Shown piece after piece: positions 43,914 through 53,509 of a stretch of 64,000 bases of DNA. The notes beneath the pieces were generated by a model. The model was not told the origin of the DNA. It did no database searches and worked only from the letters and a program-made list of their open reading frames with translations. The stretch's first letter is position 1. The number at the start of each line of letters is the position of its first letter. Both the position numbers and the translations under genes were made by a program. This DNA comes from Prevotella intermedia ATCC 25611 = DSM 20706. Lineage in GTDB: Bacteria > Bacteroidota > Bacteroidia > Bacteroidales > Bacteroidaceae. Where the stretch lies: contig NZ_CP019301.1 of assembly GCF_001953955.1 (NCBI RefSeq), positions 326,501 through 390,500 of the forward strand, in the 5' to 3' direction.

Positions 43914-43964
43914 ATGAAACCGAGGTTTGTGCGCGCCGATTCTCACGCCCGTCTTACCGCATAA
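43914..43964 (+). CDS. possible 16-residue leader peptide
   Basis: ATG at 43914 opens a frame ending TAA at 43964. It encodes a short basic peptide beginning MKPRFVRAD and ending in RLTA. It begins only 12 bases after the -7 box, so it would be at the very 5' end of the transcript. It may be a regulatory upstream frame or chance. Confidence 0.3.
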   Translation: MKPRFVRADSHARLTA

Positions 43965-44011
43965 TTTGCCAATCTTATGGCAAGTTTGTAGGTTTCGGAA
44001 AATTAGGTATA

Positions 44012-44440
44012 ATGAGAATTTTAAAAGTATTAATTGTAGGATTTTTAATGATTTTGGCAGCAGGCTCTGCGAGTGCAGAGACAGCCATAGGGATTGGAAA
44101 TTTTGACTGGCGACCCGTGATGGACGCTATTATGCACGTAGAAAGCAAAGGAAATGCAAAGGCTGTGAACGGACCACACGCAGGCATTTTGCAGATTTCA
44201 AAGGGTATTGTTACAGAATGCAACAGCATACTGAAGAGCAAGGGCAGTACGAAACGTTATACGCTTGCCGACCGTTTTAGTCCGAATAAGTCGCGAGAGA
44301 TGTTCGTTTTGTTCCAATCGCGCCACAATGTAAGCAACAATATCGAAAGAGCCATTCGTATGTGGCACGGTGGAGTGAACTTCAGTAAGAGCAAAACCCA
44401 GCGGTATTATAACAGGGTGAAGAAGTTTTTGAAGATTTAG
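44012..44440 (+). CDS. small exported lysozyme/transglycosylase-like protein
   Basis: This 142-residue protein has a signal peptide (to about residue 23) and a domain with AIMHVESKGNAKAVNG and AGILQISKGIV. The catalytic-glutamate region of SLT-type lytic transglycosylases looks like this (HVESxGN, then GxxQI). It is shorter than most members and the C-terminus is basic. Peptidoglycan cleavage is likely but not certain. It ends before a strong terminator. Confidence 0.65.
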   Translation: MRILKVLIVGFLMILAAGSASAETAIGIGNFDWRPVMDAIMHVESKGNAKAVNGPHAGILQISKGIVTECNSILKSKGSTKRYTLADRFSPNKSREMFVLFQSRHNVSNNIERAIRMWHGGVNFSKSKTQRYYNRVKKFLKI

Positions 44441-44460
44441 TCAGATTTAAAAAGAAACAT

Positions 44461-44519
44461 AAAAAGAAACTTCGATGCATTGATAACTTGGTTTATCGGG
44501 TGCATCGAAGTTTCTTTTT
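44461..44519. terminator. bidirectional terminator
   Basis: AAAAAGAAACTTCGATGCA (44461-44479) pairs perfectly with 44501-44519, 19 bp, with A- and T-runs at both ends. It separates the convergent exported-protein and serine-deaminase genes. Confidence 0.85.
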
Positions 44520-44532
44520 ATTTGGTTCGGTC

Positions 44533-45741
44533 TTACCATTCAAAGTCGTGTGCAAGACCGCCTTCGCTGGTTTCCTTGTAGAGCGAAGGCAGGTCGTGTC
44601 CTGTTTGTTTCATCACACGCACCACTTTATCGAACGAAATGTGGTGGCGACCATCACTGAAGTTGGCGTAAAGCTGTGCGTCGAGTGCTCGGCAGGCTGC
44701 AAAGGCATTGCGTTCAATGCACGGTATCTGCACCAAACCGCAAACAGGGTCGCACGTCATGCCGAGATGGTGCTCCAATCCCATTTCGGCAGCATATTCT
44801 ATCTGCGATGGTGTTCCGCCAAAGAGCTGGCATGCTGCTGCCGAAGCCATTGCGCAAGCCACGCCGACCTCGCCTTGGCAGCCCACTTCTGCACCAGAGA
44901 TAGAGGCATTTTCTTTTACTACGTTTCCGAAAAGTCCTGCCGTTGCCAAAGCACGGAGTATTTTACGTTCAGAAAACTGGTGTGCCTTGTATAGATGATA
45001 GAGCACGGCAGGCATTACACCGCACGACCCGCAAGTCGGAGCCGTAACGATTGTGCCGCCCGCAGCATTTTCCTCGCTTACCGCAAGTGCGTAGGCATAT
45101 ACCAAACCACGCGATTGCAGGCTGGTTTTATAGCTCTGCGCCTTTATGTAATACTTGCCTGCCTTGCGCGAAAGGTTCAGTGGGCCAGGCAGAACACCGT
45201 CGTTTTCCAAGCCTTCTTCTACTGCGTGGCACATTGTCGTCCACACTTCGTGTAGGTATTCCCAAATTTCCGCACCCTCGCAGTGGTCTACATATTCCCA
45301 AAAACCGCGTCCGTTCTTTTCGCACCAGTCTTGTATCTCCTTCATAGTAGACAGCTGATACACGGGTGTTGTGTAGAACATATCGTCCTTTCCCTTGCCT
45401 TCCGACAGGGCACCGCCGCCTACACTGTACACCACCCATTCGTCAACGACTTGCTTTTCGGCATCGAATGCCTTGTAGCGCATACCGTTGGTGTGGTAGG
45501 GCAGCACCGTTTTTGCCTGCCAGACTATTTCCACGGGGGCTATTTCCGACAGCACTTCGGTAATTGCCACATCGGTAAGGTGCCCTTTTCCTGTTGCTGC
45601 CAGACTGCCATAGAGCGTTACCTCGAACGCCTTTGCGTTTGGATTTCGGCGTGCAAATATCTCTGCTGCGTGCGCAGGTCCCATTGTATGGCTGCTTGAG
45701 GGGCCTTTTCCTATTCTAAAAATCTCCTTTAACGATTTCAT
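44533..45741 (-). CDS. sdaA: L-serine ammonia-lyase (iron-sulfur type)
   Basis: This 402-residue single-chain L-serine dehydratase combines the beta domain ([14 protein letters not shown] near residue 14) with the alpha domain. The alpha domain carries the Fe-S cluster cysteines (TAPTCGSCG, then [12 protein letters not shown]). It converts serine to pyruvate and ammonia. A TATATTTG -7 box (45867-45860) lies upstream. Confidence 0.93.
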   Translation of the reverse strand: MKSLKEIFRIGKGPSSSHTMGPAHAAEIFARRNPNAKAFEVTLYGSLAATGKGHLTDVAITEVLSEIAPVEIVWQAKTVLPYHTNGMRYKAFDAEKQVVDEWVVYSVGGGALSEGKGKDDMFYTTPVYQLSTMKEIQDWCEKNGRGFWEYVDHCEGAEIWEYLHEVWTTMCHAVEEGLENDGVLPGPLNLSRKAGKYYIKAQSYKTSLQSRGLVYAYALAVSEENAAGGTIVTAPTCGSCGVMPAVLYHLYKAHQFSERKILRALATAGLFGNVVKENASISGAEVGCQGEVGVACAMASAAACQLFGGTPSQIEYAAEMGLEHHLGMTCDPVCGLVQIPCIERNAFAACRALDAQLYANFSDGRHHISFDKVVRVMKQTGHDLPSLYKETSEGGLAHDFEW

Positions 45742-45945
45742 AATATCTTCTTCAGGTTTTCAAATGCTATTGTGTGTTGAAGTTCAACTTGTGCTCTCGC
45801 TTTTGCTAAATATTCGTATAGCGACGCACAATGCGCATAGGCGACTTTTTTCACGGCTGCAAATATAATGATTAAATATGGATTTAAGCTACCAAAAAGT
45901 GTGAAAAATGTTTTTTATGCAGCTTTTACAATGTTTTTTCCGAAA

Positions 45946-45979
45946 AGCAAAAAAGCCACTCCTTCACAGGAATGGCTTT
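45946..45979 (-). terminator. terminator of rho
   Basis: On the minus strand AAAGCCATTCCT is followed by TGTG-type loop bases and AGGAGTGGCTTT with a run of T. It lies 31 bases after the rho stop codon. Confidence 0.8.
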
Positions 45980-46009
45980 CTCTAAAGTATTTATAAATAA
46001 TTGATAGGT

Positions 46010-48049
46010 TTATCCGTTCATTGAGAGTAAAAACTCGTTGTTGTCTTGTGTGCGCAACATACGGTCGTGAATAGAGTTCATTGCTTCTATCGGATTCATA
46101 TCGGCGATGTACTTGCGCAGTATCCACATACGGTCGATAGTGGTCTTGTCCTGCAGCAAATCGTCGCGTCGGGTGCTCGATGCAACAAGGTTCACAGATG
46201 GGAAGATACGCTTGTTGCTGAGCGAACGGTCGAGTTGCAACTCCATATTGCCCGTTCCCTTGAACTCTTCGAAGATTACTTCGTCCATCTTCGAGCCTGT
46301 ATCGATAAGCGCAGTAGCAATGATGGTGAGCGAACCGCCACCTTCTATATTACGCGCAGCACCGAAGAAACGCTTTGGTTTCTGCAATGCGTTGGCGTCC
46401 ACACCACCCGTAAGCACCTTTCCAGATGCGGGAGCAACGGTGTTATAGGCACGTGCAAGGCGGGTAATGGAGTCGAGGAAGATGACAACATCGTGCCCAC
46501 ATTCTACCATTCGTTTTGCTTTTTCCAATACAATGCCTGCAATCTTCACGTGGCGTTCTGCTGGTTCGTCGAACGTTGATGCAATAACTTCAGCATTTAC
46601 AGTGCGTGCCATGTCGGTAACTTCTTCAGGACGCTCGTCTATGAGCAGCATCATAAGGTAAGCCTCGGGGTGGTTTGCTGCTATGGCGTTGGCTATATCC
46701 TTCATCAAGATGGTCTTACCTGTCTTTGGTTGCGCCACGATGAGGGCACGCTGTCCCTTTCCGATTGGCGAGAAAAGATCTACCACGCGTGTTGAAAGAT
46801 TCGTTGTGCGTGGGTCGCCGCAAAGTGTGAACTTCTCGTCAGGGAAGAGTGGCGTAAGGTGTTCGAACGAAACGCGGTCGCGAACTTCCGATGGAACACG
46901 TCCGTTTATCTTGTTGATGGTGGTGAGAGGGAAGTATTTCTCGCCTTCACGTGGCGGACGTACCTGACATTCCACTACATCTCCCGTCTTCAAACCGTTT
47001 TGCTTGATTTGGTTGGCAGGCACATATACATCGTCGGGCGACGACAAATAGTTGTAATCGCTTGAGCGTAGGAAGCCATAACCATCGGGCATTACTTCGA
47101 GAACGCCGTTCGCTTTGATAATATCAGTGAAGTCGTAGGCTGGTGCAGCAGCTTGTTGCATACCCATTTCCGGATAGAACGATGGCTGGTTGGCGTCGTT
47201 TGAAATGGTCGGACGGTCGAACATATCGTATGTGGGAACTATTCCTTGGTCTTCGATAGGAATGTCTACCACAGTGATGAAGTCTGTACCGTCGCCTGGG
47301 TCGCCTGCCCAAACACCGTCTGTGGCAAAGTTTGCCGCCTCTTCGTTTTGCTCGTTGTGAGCATTTACCTTTGCTTGGAGCTGTTCGATGAGATTGTTTG
47401 TGGTTTCGCCTTCGGCTGTATTCTCTGTATTGGGTGTAAATTCGGCTTCTGGAATAATTGCTTCTGCGTTATCTTCCGCAGGTGTTTCAGCTTCAACAGA
47501 TGCCTCTATCTGTGGTTCAACAGGTGCTTCTGCTTGCACTTCAGCAGCTGTTTCAGTCTGTTCGGGTTCTTCTGTTGCTTTTTGAGTGGTGCGCTTGCGC
47601 TTTGGTGTTTCTGCCTCTGGAGCTTCTGCAACAGCAGTAGCAACAGCTTCTTCTGTTTCTTCTTTCTTCTTGCGTCCACGTTTTTTAGGAGCTTCTTCCT
47701 CTGTTACGGGTGCGACTTCCTCCTTCACTACAGGCTGTTCGTCGGGCATATCCTTAAACAAACTTTGCTGTGGAACGCCTTGTGGCTTGTTTTTTTGGAG
47801 GTCGAAGTTCTCTCCTTCTTTTCCGTGTACGGTATAAACTTTATCTGGGTCTTTCTTTGCTATCCTTGTGCGCTTGCGCTTTGTCGTGCCCAATGGGTGC
47901 GATGCGCCAGCATTCATTGCTTGCCTGTCTAGTATAGCATATATGATAGACTCTTTGTCGTCGGTTTTTTTATATTCCGCTTCAAGGTCTTTTGCGATAC
48001 TCTCCAATTCGGGAATATCCTTTTCTAATAATTCTTCTTTACTGAACAT
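46010..48049 (-). CDS. rho: transcription termination factor Rho with long N-terminal insert
   Basis: This 679-residue protein is far longer than the 420-residue E. coli Rho. The N-terminal SAP-like part ([17 protein letters not shown]) is followed by about 230 residues rich in Glu, Ala, Thr and Pro with a basic RKRTRIAKK and KKRGRKKKE start. The RNA-binding fold ([13 protein letters not shown]), the P-loop QPKTGKT and the Walker B/Q-loop regions are normal. Such disordered inserts are known in Bacteroidota Rho. Confidence 0.95.
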   Translation of the reverse strand: MFSKEELLEKDIPELESIAKDLEAEYKKTDDKESIIYAILDRQAMNAGASHPLGTTKRKRTRIAKKDPDKVYTVHGKEGENFDLQKNKPQGVPQQSLFKDMPDEQPVVKEEVAPVTEEEAPKKRGRKKKEETEEAVATAVAEAPEAETPKRKRTTQKATEEPEQTETAAEVQAEAPVEPQIEASVEAETPAEDNAEAIIPEAEFTPNTENTAEGETTNNLIEQLQAKVNAHNEQNEEAANFATDGVWAGDPGDGTDFITVVDIPIEDQGIVPTYDMFDRPTISNDANQPSFYPEMGMQQAAAPAYDFTDIIKANGVLEVMPDGYGFLRSSDYNYLSSPDDVYVPANQIKQNGLKTGDVVECQVRPPREGEKYFPLTTINKINGRVPSEVRDRVSFEHLTPLFPDEKFTLCGDPRTTNLSTRVVDLFSPIGKGQRALIVAQPKTGKTILMKDIANAIAANHPEAYLMMLLIDERPEEVTDMARTVNAEVIASTFDEPAERHVKIAGIVLEKAKRMVECGHDVVIFLDSITRLARAYNTVAPASGKVLTGGVDANALQKPKRFFGAARNIEGGGSLTIIATALIDTGSKMDEVIFEEFKGTGNMELQLDRSLSNKRIFPSVNLVASSTRRDDLLQDKTTIDRMWILRKYIADMNPIEAMNSIHDRMLRTQDNNEFLLSMNG

Positions 48050-48134
48050 AAAGTATTATGTATGTTATATCGAAATTTTGATTTTGTGGAGGTAAAGGTT
48101 TCAGAAGCGAAACCTTATGTGTTCAAAACGTCTG

Positions 48135-48166
48135 CAAAGATAATTCTTTTATTTGAATATAACAAA
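48135..48166 (-). promoter_or_regulatory. promoter of rho
   Basis: On the minus strand TTTG (48166-48163) and TATCTTTG (48142-48135) are 20 bases apart. The rho ATG is about 85 bases downstream, leaving room for a regulatory leader. Confidence 0.6.
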
Positions 48167-48204
48167 CGATTGACTACTTTTTTTAAGATGGAAAAGCAAT
48201 TACT

Positions 48205-49248
48205 TTATTTCTTTTTCAATTCGTCTTGGTAAGCGAGTATCGCTTTCAGCGTTATTTGCTCGGCTTCTTCGATAGAACAGTGGAGTTTGCCGCCTGAAGC
48301 ATCGGCATGGCCGCCACCATTGAAGAACTGAACCGCCATTGGCTGACAGTGAAAACCGTTGCCCGAGCGCAGACTTACCAACACAAGGTTGGGTCGTTCG
48401 GTGTCTTCGCGCAGCGAAATGCTGAGTTTCAAACCCTTAATCTGCTGCGGTATGTTCACCACACCTTCCAAATCGCCTTTTATAAAATGGAAACGGCGCA
48501 TCTCTTCTTTCGTTACCGTGAAGTAAGCAGCGTGCAATTCGTTCACCACCTTCATCTTATTGGCGATGATATGCCCACGCAGGCGAAGTGCGTTTACGGA
48601 ATAGTTGTGGTAGACACGGTTGTATATGTTGTCCTTGTCGATGCCTTTCGACAGCAACTGTCCGATAACGAAATATATTTCGGGGCGTGTGGAATTGTAG
48701 GTGAAGCCGCCCGTGTCGGTCATCATACCGCAATAAATGCACTGCGCACACTCTTTCGTCATGCCATCGTAACCTTCTAACTGGCTGATGATGTAGAACA
48801 CCATTTCGCTTGTGCTCGACATATTGGGGTTCGACACCGTTATGGCATTGTTGGTTTCTGGCTCCAAGTGGTGGTCGATGAGTATTCGCTTTGCCTTGCA
48901 GCCTTCGAGGGTGGGTCGCATATCCTCTACGCGAGTGTACTGGTTGAAGTCCATGCAGCAAACAAGGTCGGCATTGTCGAACACCTGCTGCACGCGGTCG
49001 GGGTGTTTGTCGTAGCGTAATATTGTGTTTGCTTCGGGCAGCCACTGCAAGAAGTCGGGATAGGCATCGGGCATACAAACCGTTATGTCGGTCTTACCTA
49101 TTTGTTTCAAATAGGATTTCCACGCCAAGGAAGAACCGATGGCATCTCCGTCGGGCGATTTATGTGCGCAAATAACGATGTGTTCAGCCTCGGCAATGAG
49201 CTGCCGCAGCTGCTCTGCCTCAGTGTCGCTTAATAAGTTTACGTTCAT
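48205..49248 (-). CDS. DHH family phosphoesterase (NrnA-like)
   Basis: This 347-residue protein has the DHH motifs HKSPDGDAIGSSLA, CMDFNQYTR and LIDHHLEPE. The DHHA1 domain follows with FNGGGHADASGG. NrnA-type enzymes degrade short oligoribonucleotides and pAp. Either activity is possible. Confidence 0.9.
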   Translation of the reverse strand: MNVNLLSDTEAEQLRQLIAEAEHIVICAHKSPDGDAIGSSLAWKSYLKQIGKTDITVCMPDAYPDFLQWLPEANTILRYDKHPDRVQQVFDNADLVCCMDFNQYTRVEDMRPTLEGCKAKRILIDHHLEPETNNAITVSNPNMSSTSEMVFYIISQLEGYDGMTKECAQCIYCGMMTDTGGFTYNSTRPEIYFVIGQLLSKGIDKDNIYNRVYHNYSVNALRLRGHIIANKMKVVNELHAAYFTVTKEEMRRFHFIKGDLEGVVNIPQQIKGLKLSISLREDTERPNLVLVSLRSGNGFHCQPMAVQFFNGGGHADASGGKLHCSIEEAEQITLKAILAYQDELKKK

Positions 49249-49324
49249 TTGTTTCTGTATTGCTCTAATGTATAGGCTATTTCGATACGGAAATGTATCG
49301 AAATAGCATAAGGCTGCTTAGCGT

Positions 49325-50236
49325 TTAAAACAGCTTTTCGGGGTAAACGCCATCAGCAACGAGTTGCTTTATGCGTGCGACAGCGCCGTCGCGGTCGGCA
49401 TTATGGGTTACGCCGAACCAAGTACTTGTGGTGTCGAGCACGTCTACGGTGGCTGTACCGTTGGTAATGAGCTTGTTCACCATCATCGGAATGTAGTATT
49501 CCGACTTCTTGTTCTCTATGTTCTTTGGGTCGGAAAGGAACTCACGGAAGTCGGCATCGCTGTATTCAAGGTAATCGGGAGTGAAGCCCCACACGTTCAT
49601 CGATGTAGGTGTATTGTCAGGAACTGTCGTCCAGCTGCCGTCTTCCTCCATGTATTGCACCTTGTCGCCGTGGCGTTCAATCTTCGTGCGCTCCACAACG
49701 GTGGTCAGATGTCCTTTTTCGTTGGTGCTGCAGAGTCCGCGCGAAACGGTTCCGTTCTCGCTCAAGGTGTTGCCAACACGGAATCCCACCATAGCGTATT
49801 TGTTTCTTGAACCTTCTGGAAGGTCGGCAAGGAACTTGCCAATCACCATAAAGGCGTCGCGGTTGTAGAAGTCGTCGCAGTTGATAACGCAGAAAGGCTC
49901 GTGCACAACGTCCTTCGCCATAAGCACGGCGTGGTTGGTTCCCCACGGCTTTTCTCTGCCTTCAGGCACGCAAAAGCCTTCGGGCAGTGCGTCGATGCTT
50001 TGGAAAACTATTTCAGTGGGTATGTGTCCCTCGTATTTTGCGAGTACTTGCTTGCGGAATTGCTCCTCGAAATCCTTGCGAATGATGAAGACTATCTTAC
50101 CGAAGCCTGCTTTTATGGCATCGTAAATAGAATAGTCCATAATGGTTTCGCCGTTCGGACCGAGTCCGTCTAACTGTTTCAAGCCACCGTAACGGCTGCC
50201 CATTCCTGCTGCAAGAAGTAACAATGTTGGTTTCAT
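49325..50236 (-). CDS. nucleotidyltransferase (sugar-phosphate type)
   Basis: This 303-residue NTP-transferase-fold protein has the signature LLLAAGMGSRYGG, then KPWGTNHAVL and VINCDDFYNRDAF (metal-binding aspartates). The C-terminal part is mixed. It probably joins a nucleotide to a sugar or choline phosphate, but the substrate is not clear. Confidence 0.82.
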   Translation of the reverse strand: MKPTLLLLAAGMGSRYGGLKQLDGLGPNGETIMDYSIYDAIKAGFGKIVFIIRKDFEEQFRKQVLAKYEGHIPTEIVFQSIDALPEGFCVPEGREKPWGTNHAVLMAKDVVHEPFCVINCDDFYNRDAFMVIGKFLADLPEGSRNKYAMVGFRVGNTLSENGTVSRGLCSTNEKGHLTTVVERTKIERHGDKVQYMEEDGSWTTVPDNTPTSMNVWGFTPDYLEYSDADFREFLSDPKNIENKKSEYYIPMMVNKLITNGTATVDVLDTTSTWFGVTHNADRDGAVARIKQLVADGVYPEKLF

Positions 50237-50288
50237 TTCTTTTATATGCTTAACGATTTATATTCTAAATGTTTTTTCTTTGGGATTG

Positions 50289-50296
50289 CAAAGGTA
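50289..50296 (-). promoter_or_regulatory. -7 element of the nucleotidyltransferase promoter
   Basis: TACCTTTG on the minus strand lies 53 bases upstream of the ATG. Confidence 0.45.
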
Positions 50297-50382
50297 CAAA
50301 AAAGATTAGAGAATAATATATAATTAAGGTGTTAATAAAAAATATTGCTGCGCCCCTTGACACTAAAGGAAAGCAGGCTTAC

Positions 50383-50413
50383 ATAGAAAATCTAGGAAAA
50401 CTAGAATCTCTAG
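50383..50413. repeat. 9-bp-period CTAG array, beside copy 6
   Basis: ATAG 50383 and CTAG at 50392, 50401 and 50410 are exactly 9 bases apart. The array ends 38 bases before the repeat core. Confidence 0.7.
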
Positions 50414-50450
50414 AACCATCTAATGTAAAACTATAAAACACCCTTAACTT

Positions 50451-50636
50451 TGTAAAGATAATTCCAACGAAAAACCATAATTTCGATTTGGCATTGCGAA
50501 AGCGGCTGTTTTGCGTAGCAAAACCTACGCTTTTACCGTGCAAAACAGCCGCTTTTGGAACGCAAAACAATAGGTTTTGCAAAGCATTGACAGCGAGATA
50601 GTTACGCGATACATACGCTTGTGAAAAATATTTACA
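50451..50636 (-). repeat. dispersed 186-bp-core repeat, copy 6
   Basis: It runs from TGTAAAGATAATTC to GAAAAATATTTACA. The slots read X, Y, X, unlike every other copy. Its subtype segment is ATTTCGATTTGGC. It lies between divergent genes (nucleotidyltransferase and the Rep_3 initiator). Confidence 0.85.
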
Positions 50637-51108
50637 CTTTTATCGTCTGATTTCCTTATATATAATAAGGTGTAAAGAAGAAGCAGGGCAGGGGAGCAAG
50701 ATGTGTTTTGGAGGCATTGTATATAAAAAAAGATTGACTGTCTCACGACAACCAATCTTCAAAACCTTAATAATCTAATACCATGAAAAACACATTGCAA
50801 AATTATTCAATCATTCTTAAAGTTGCAAATATATAGATATAAATAATGTTAATACGTTGATAATGCAATAATTATGTGGGTTTATCGCATCTGTTTTACC
50901 ATAACGAGCCTGAATATCAATAGCTTTTTCTTCTTTTTTATGAATTTACCGATTTACTTTCCTTGTTTTCTGTAAGTGCGAAAGTTTTTGTACTTTTTGT
51001 CGCCAATAGTCTTTTGAATCAAAAACTTTTGTTATCTTTGCATTCTGAACATTGTTGCACACTTGGCAAATGTGCAGTTGAAATTCCCCCACATATTATA
51101 TATAATGT
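50637..51108 (+). promoter_or_regulatory. orphan leader-like cassette and promoter of the initiator gene
   Basis: No full gene lies here. On the minus strand 50759-50730 forms an AAGATTG..CAATCTT hairpin with an inner GTC/GAC pair and a run of T. Then CTTAATAATCTAATACC precedes an ATG (50783) with an 18-codon frame to 50836. The hairpin-plus-ATG layout resembles the leaders found before SusC-type genes in Bacteroidota, from memory. TATCTTTG at 51033-51040 is the likely -7 box for the initiator gene. Confidence 0.45.
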
Positions 51109-52269
51109 ATGGTAACGACCAAGAAGACTGTAACGAAGAAGACGACGGCTGCGACTTCAAAGCCCAAGAAAGGAGCTAAAGCGCAGAAAGCACCCGTTAA
51201 GCGCGGTATATCGAACGAACTCATTCCCATCGAAGAGGAAACGTGGCTACTGCAACCTATTGCGGTAACGATGATGCGGCACGACTATTCGCTCATTCAA
51301 GTGCGCATTCTTGTGTCTATCGTGGAAAGCCTGCAATCTATCTTGCACGGCATTCTGAACAACAAGCGCAGTCCGCAGTTAGACCTTTTCAAGACCAACG
51401 AATTGGACGAGGACGGCAGAATGCCTATAAAGCTGCCCTTCAAGGAACTTGGCGTAGACCCAAACCACTATCCGCAGTTGCGCACATCGCTGAAAATGCT
51501 GGCTGCTATCCCCGTTGAGATACCATACAAAACGAGCGAAGGGCGCAAATACACAAAGGCAACAAACCTTTGCGACGTTTATATTCCCGAAGACCGCTCG
51601 TACAACAAGTACGCAATATTGAAGCTCGACCAGAGCGTTGCCGAACGTCTTGTGTCGTTAGACTTTGGCTATCACCGCCTTGGCAAGCAGATCGTGTTTG
51701 CCTGCAAGAACCGTTACACGCAGCGCATTTATATGTTTATAGAGTCGTGGGTAGACAAAGGGCGCACCGTCATCAAGACATTGGAATTCAGAAAGATGCT
51801 CCGTTTGGAGAACAACTATAAGAAATTCTCCGACTTCTGCCGTCGTGTGCTTGACCCAGCGAAGCAGGAATTGCAGGAATTGGCAGACAAAGGCTTCTGC
51901 GATTGCTACTTCGACTACGAGAAAAAGTACGACCACGGGCAGCGAGGGGGCGAACCCGACGAACTCGTCTTCCAGATTTACCGTGCCAAGAACAAGATGG
52001 ACGCCCAATTAGAACAGATGAACGAGATGCAGCGCAGGCAGTTCCAACAAATGCTTATCCAGTATTTCGACTTTACACAGCCCAACGCCAAGGATATGGC
52101 AGAGCGCATAACGGCAGAGCTTTATCCGCTTGCCATGCAGAAACTTATGGATTTGCGCCAGCGTTTCAACACCACTTACGTGAAAGATAAGGCTGCCTAC
52201 ACGTTCAAGAGCCTCGACCAGATGATAAAGGAACACGAAGTTCCCAACACCACGGTAGAGGAAGTGTAA
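51109..52269 (+). CDS. Rep_3-type replication initiator-like protein
   Basis: This 386-residue protein has a lysine/threonine-rich N-terminus. Two winged-helix domains follow, as in RepB/RepE family plasmid initiators (LLQPIAVTMMRHDYSL; FKELGVDPNHYPQLRTSLKML; YTQRIYMFIESW). Its C-terminus is longer than usual. In plasmids these proteins bind iterons. Here no iterons are evident nearby and the neighbours (DUF4375, smpB) are chromosomal, so it may be a domesticated or chromosomally conserved form. Confidence 0.82.
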   Translation: MVTTKKTVTKKTTAATSKPKKGAKAQKAPVKRGISNELIPIEEETWLLQPIAVTMMRHDYSLIQVRILVSIVESLQSILHGILNNKRSPQLDLFKTNELDEDGRMPIKLPFKELGVDPNHYPQLRTSLKMLAAIPVEIPYKTSEGRKYTKATNLCDVYIPEDRSYNKYAILKLDQSVAERLVSLDFGYHRLGKQIVFACKNRYTQRIYMFIESWVDKGRTVIKTLEFRKMLRLENNYKKFSDFCRRVLDPAKQELQELADKGFCDCYFDYEKKYDHGQRGGEPDELVFQIYRAKNKMDAQLEQMNEMQRRQFQQMLIQYFDFTQPNAKDMAERITAELYPLAMQKLMDLRQRFNTTYVKDKAAYTFKSLDQMIKEHEVPNTTVEEV

Positions 52270-52309
52270 GGGCGTTGAAGCGGAAATGTAACAGAAAAAA
52301 GAAAGAACA

Positions 52310-52819
52310 ATGATAGAAGTAAAGATAAAAGACGCAACACTCCGTGCGGCAGTGGCTGAAGGCGAAGACGCTTTCGTGCAGGCATTCATCGATGCCATAA
52401 GCGCAGCCATAGGAGGAACGCTCACACAAGATAATATGCAAGAGCTTACACCCGACCAGATTACGCTGTTGGGGTGGGGCTATCTGCACGAAGAAGTAAT
52501 GGACGGCGGTTACGTTCAGCTCATTCACAACGGCTACGGTGCCTTTATTTTCAAGAATCCCTTTGGGGTTGCGATGCGTAATTGGGGACTTACCGAACTG
52601 TATTCGCACCTCCGCCGCACCAAGAAGGCATACGATAAATACCACGAGCAGATAGAAAAAGACCTGTCGGACGACGACTTTATGGCACTTTACGAGCAGA
52701 TGCCAGAGTTCGACGATGCCGACGACGACTTCATTGTGAACGAAGAACAGTGGACAAAAATGGTGGCTGCATACATCGACGACCACATCAACGATTTTGT
52801 TGTGATAGAAAATGAATAA
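52310..52819 (+). CDS. DUF4375/DMP19-like protein
   Basis: The 169-residue acidic protein has the [21 protein letters not shown] region and the [12 protein letters not shown] block of DUF4375 (DMP19-like) proteins. No role is established. It overlaps smpB by 8 bases and follows the initiator gene by 40 bases. Confidence 0.75.
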   Translation: MIEVKIKDATLRAAVAEGEDAFVQAFIDAISAAIGGTLTQDNMQELTPDQITLLGWGYLHEEVMDGGYVQLIHNGYGAFIFKNPFGVAMRNWGLTELYSHLRRTKKAYDKYHEQIEKDLSDDDFMALYEQMPEFDDADDDFIVNEEQWTKMVAAYIDDHINDFVVIENE

Positions 52820-53291
52820 GGAAGAACAAGAGATACGCAAGAAGTCGCCTGTGCAGATACGCAACAAGAAGGCTTCTTTCGAATATTATTTTATAGATAC
52901 CTACACGGCAGGCATAGTGCTTACGGGCACCGAAATAAAGTCAATCCGTGCTGGCAAGGCCTCGTTGGTAGACTCGTTCTGCTTCATCAACAAGGGAGAA
53001 ATATGGTTGGAAGGTATGAATATATCGCCTTACTTCTACGGTTCGTTTGCCAATCACGAGGCACGCCGCAAGCGCAAGTTGCTATTGAACAAGCGCGAGA
53101 TACGCCGATTGGAAGAAGATTCAAAGTCGCCGGGCTACACCATCGTGCCCACACTTGTGTTTATCGACCAGCACGGCCGTGCGAAAGTAGACATTGCGCT
53201 GTGCCGTGGTAAGAAGGAATACGACAAACGCCAGACATTGAAGGAGAAAGAAGATCGCCGAGAAATGGACAGAGCAATGAAACGGTATTGA
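52812..53291 (+). CDS. smpB: SsrA-binding protein
   Basis: The 159-residue protein has the oligonucleotide-binding barrel ([19 protein letters not shown], then [15 protein letters not shown]) and a basic C-terminal tail ending RAMKRY. It delivers tmRNA to stalled ribosomes. The length and ending match SmpB. Confidence 0.96.
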   Translation: MNKEEQEIRKKSPVQIRNKKASFEYYFIDTYTAGIVLTGTEIKSIRAGKASLVDSFCFINKGEIWLEGMNISPYFYGSFANHEARRKRKLLLNKREIRRLEEDSKSPGYTIVPTLVFIDQHGRAKVDIALCRGKKEYDKRQTLKEKEDRREMDRAMKRY

Positions 53292-53356
53292 TTTTCGGTA
53301 GCCAAACACCTCCCGTTCGGAACCTCCAATGCTCCGGAAGTTCCATAAAACATAAA

Positions 53357-53397
53357 ACGATAACTCAAAGAAACACATCTTAGAGTTGTCGTTTTTT
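53357..53397 (+). terminator. terminator of smpB
   Basis: ACGATAACTC (53357-53366) pairs with GAGTTGTCGT (53383-53392) with one wobble, followed by TTTTTT. Confidence 0.7.
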
Positions 53398-53509
53398 CAT
53401 TTTTATATTTCTTTTCTTTTTCTTCTTTTCATTGATTGTTTGTAAAGTAATCTTACAAACAAATTAGAAATGCTTTTCTACAGAAGCGTAACTGATAATA
53501 AAGTTAATG

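Noticed and set aside
46010..48049. Rho as two fused genes because of its length
   Set aside because: The insert is low-complexity, acidic and continuous in one frame. The normal Rho domains are at both sides, as is common in Bacteroidota.
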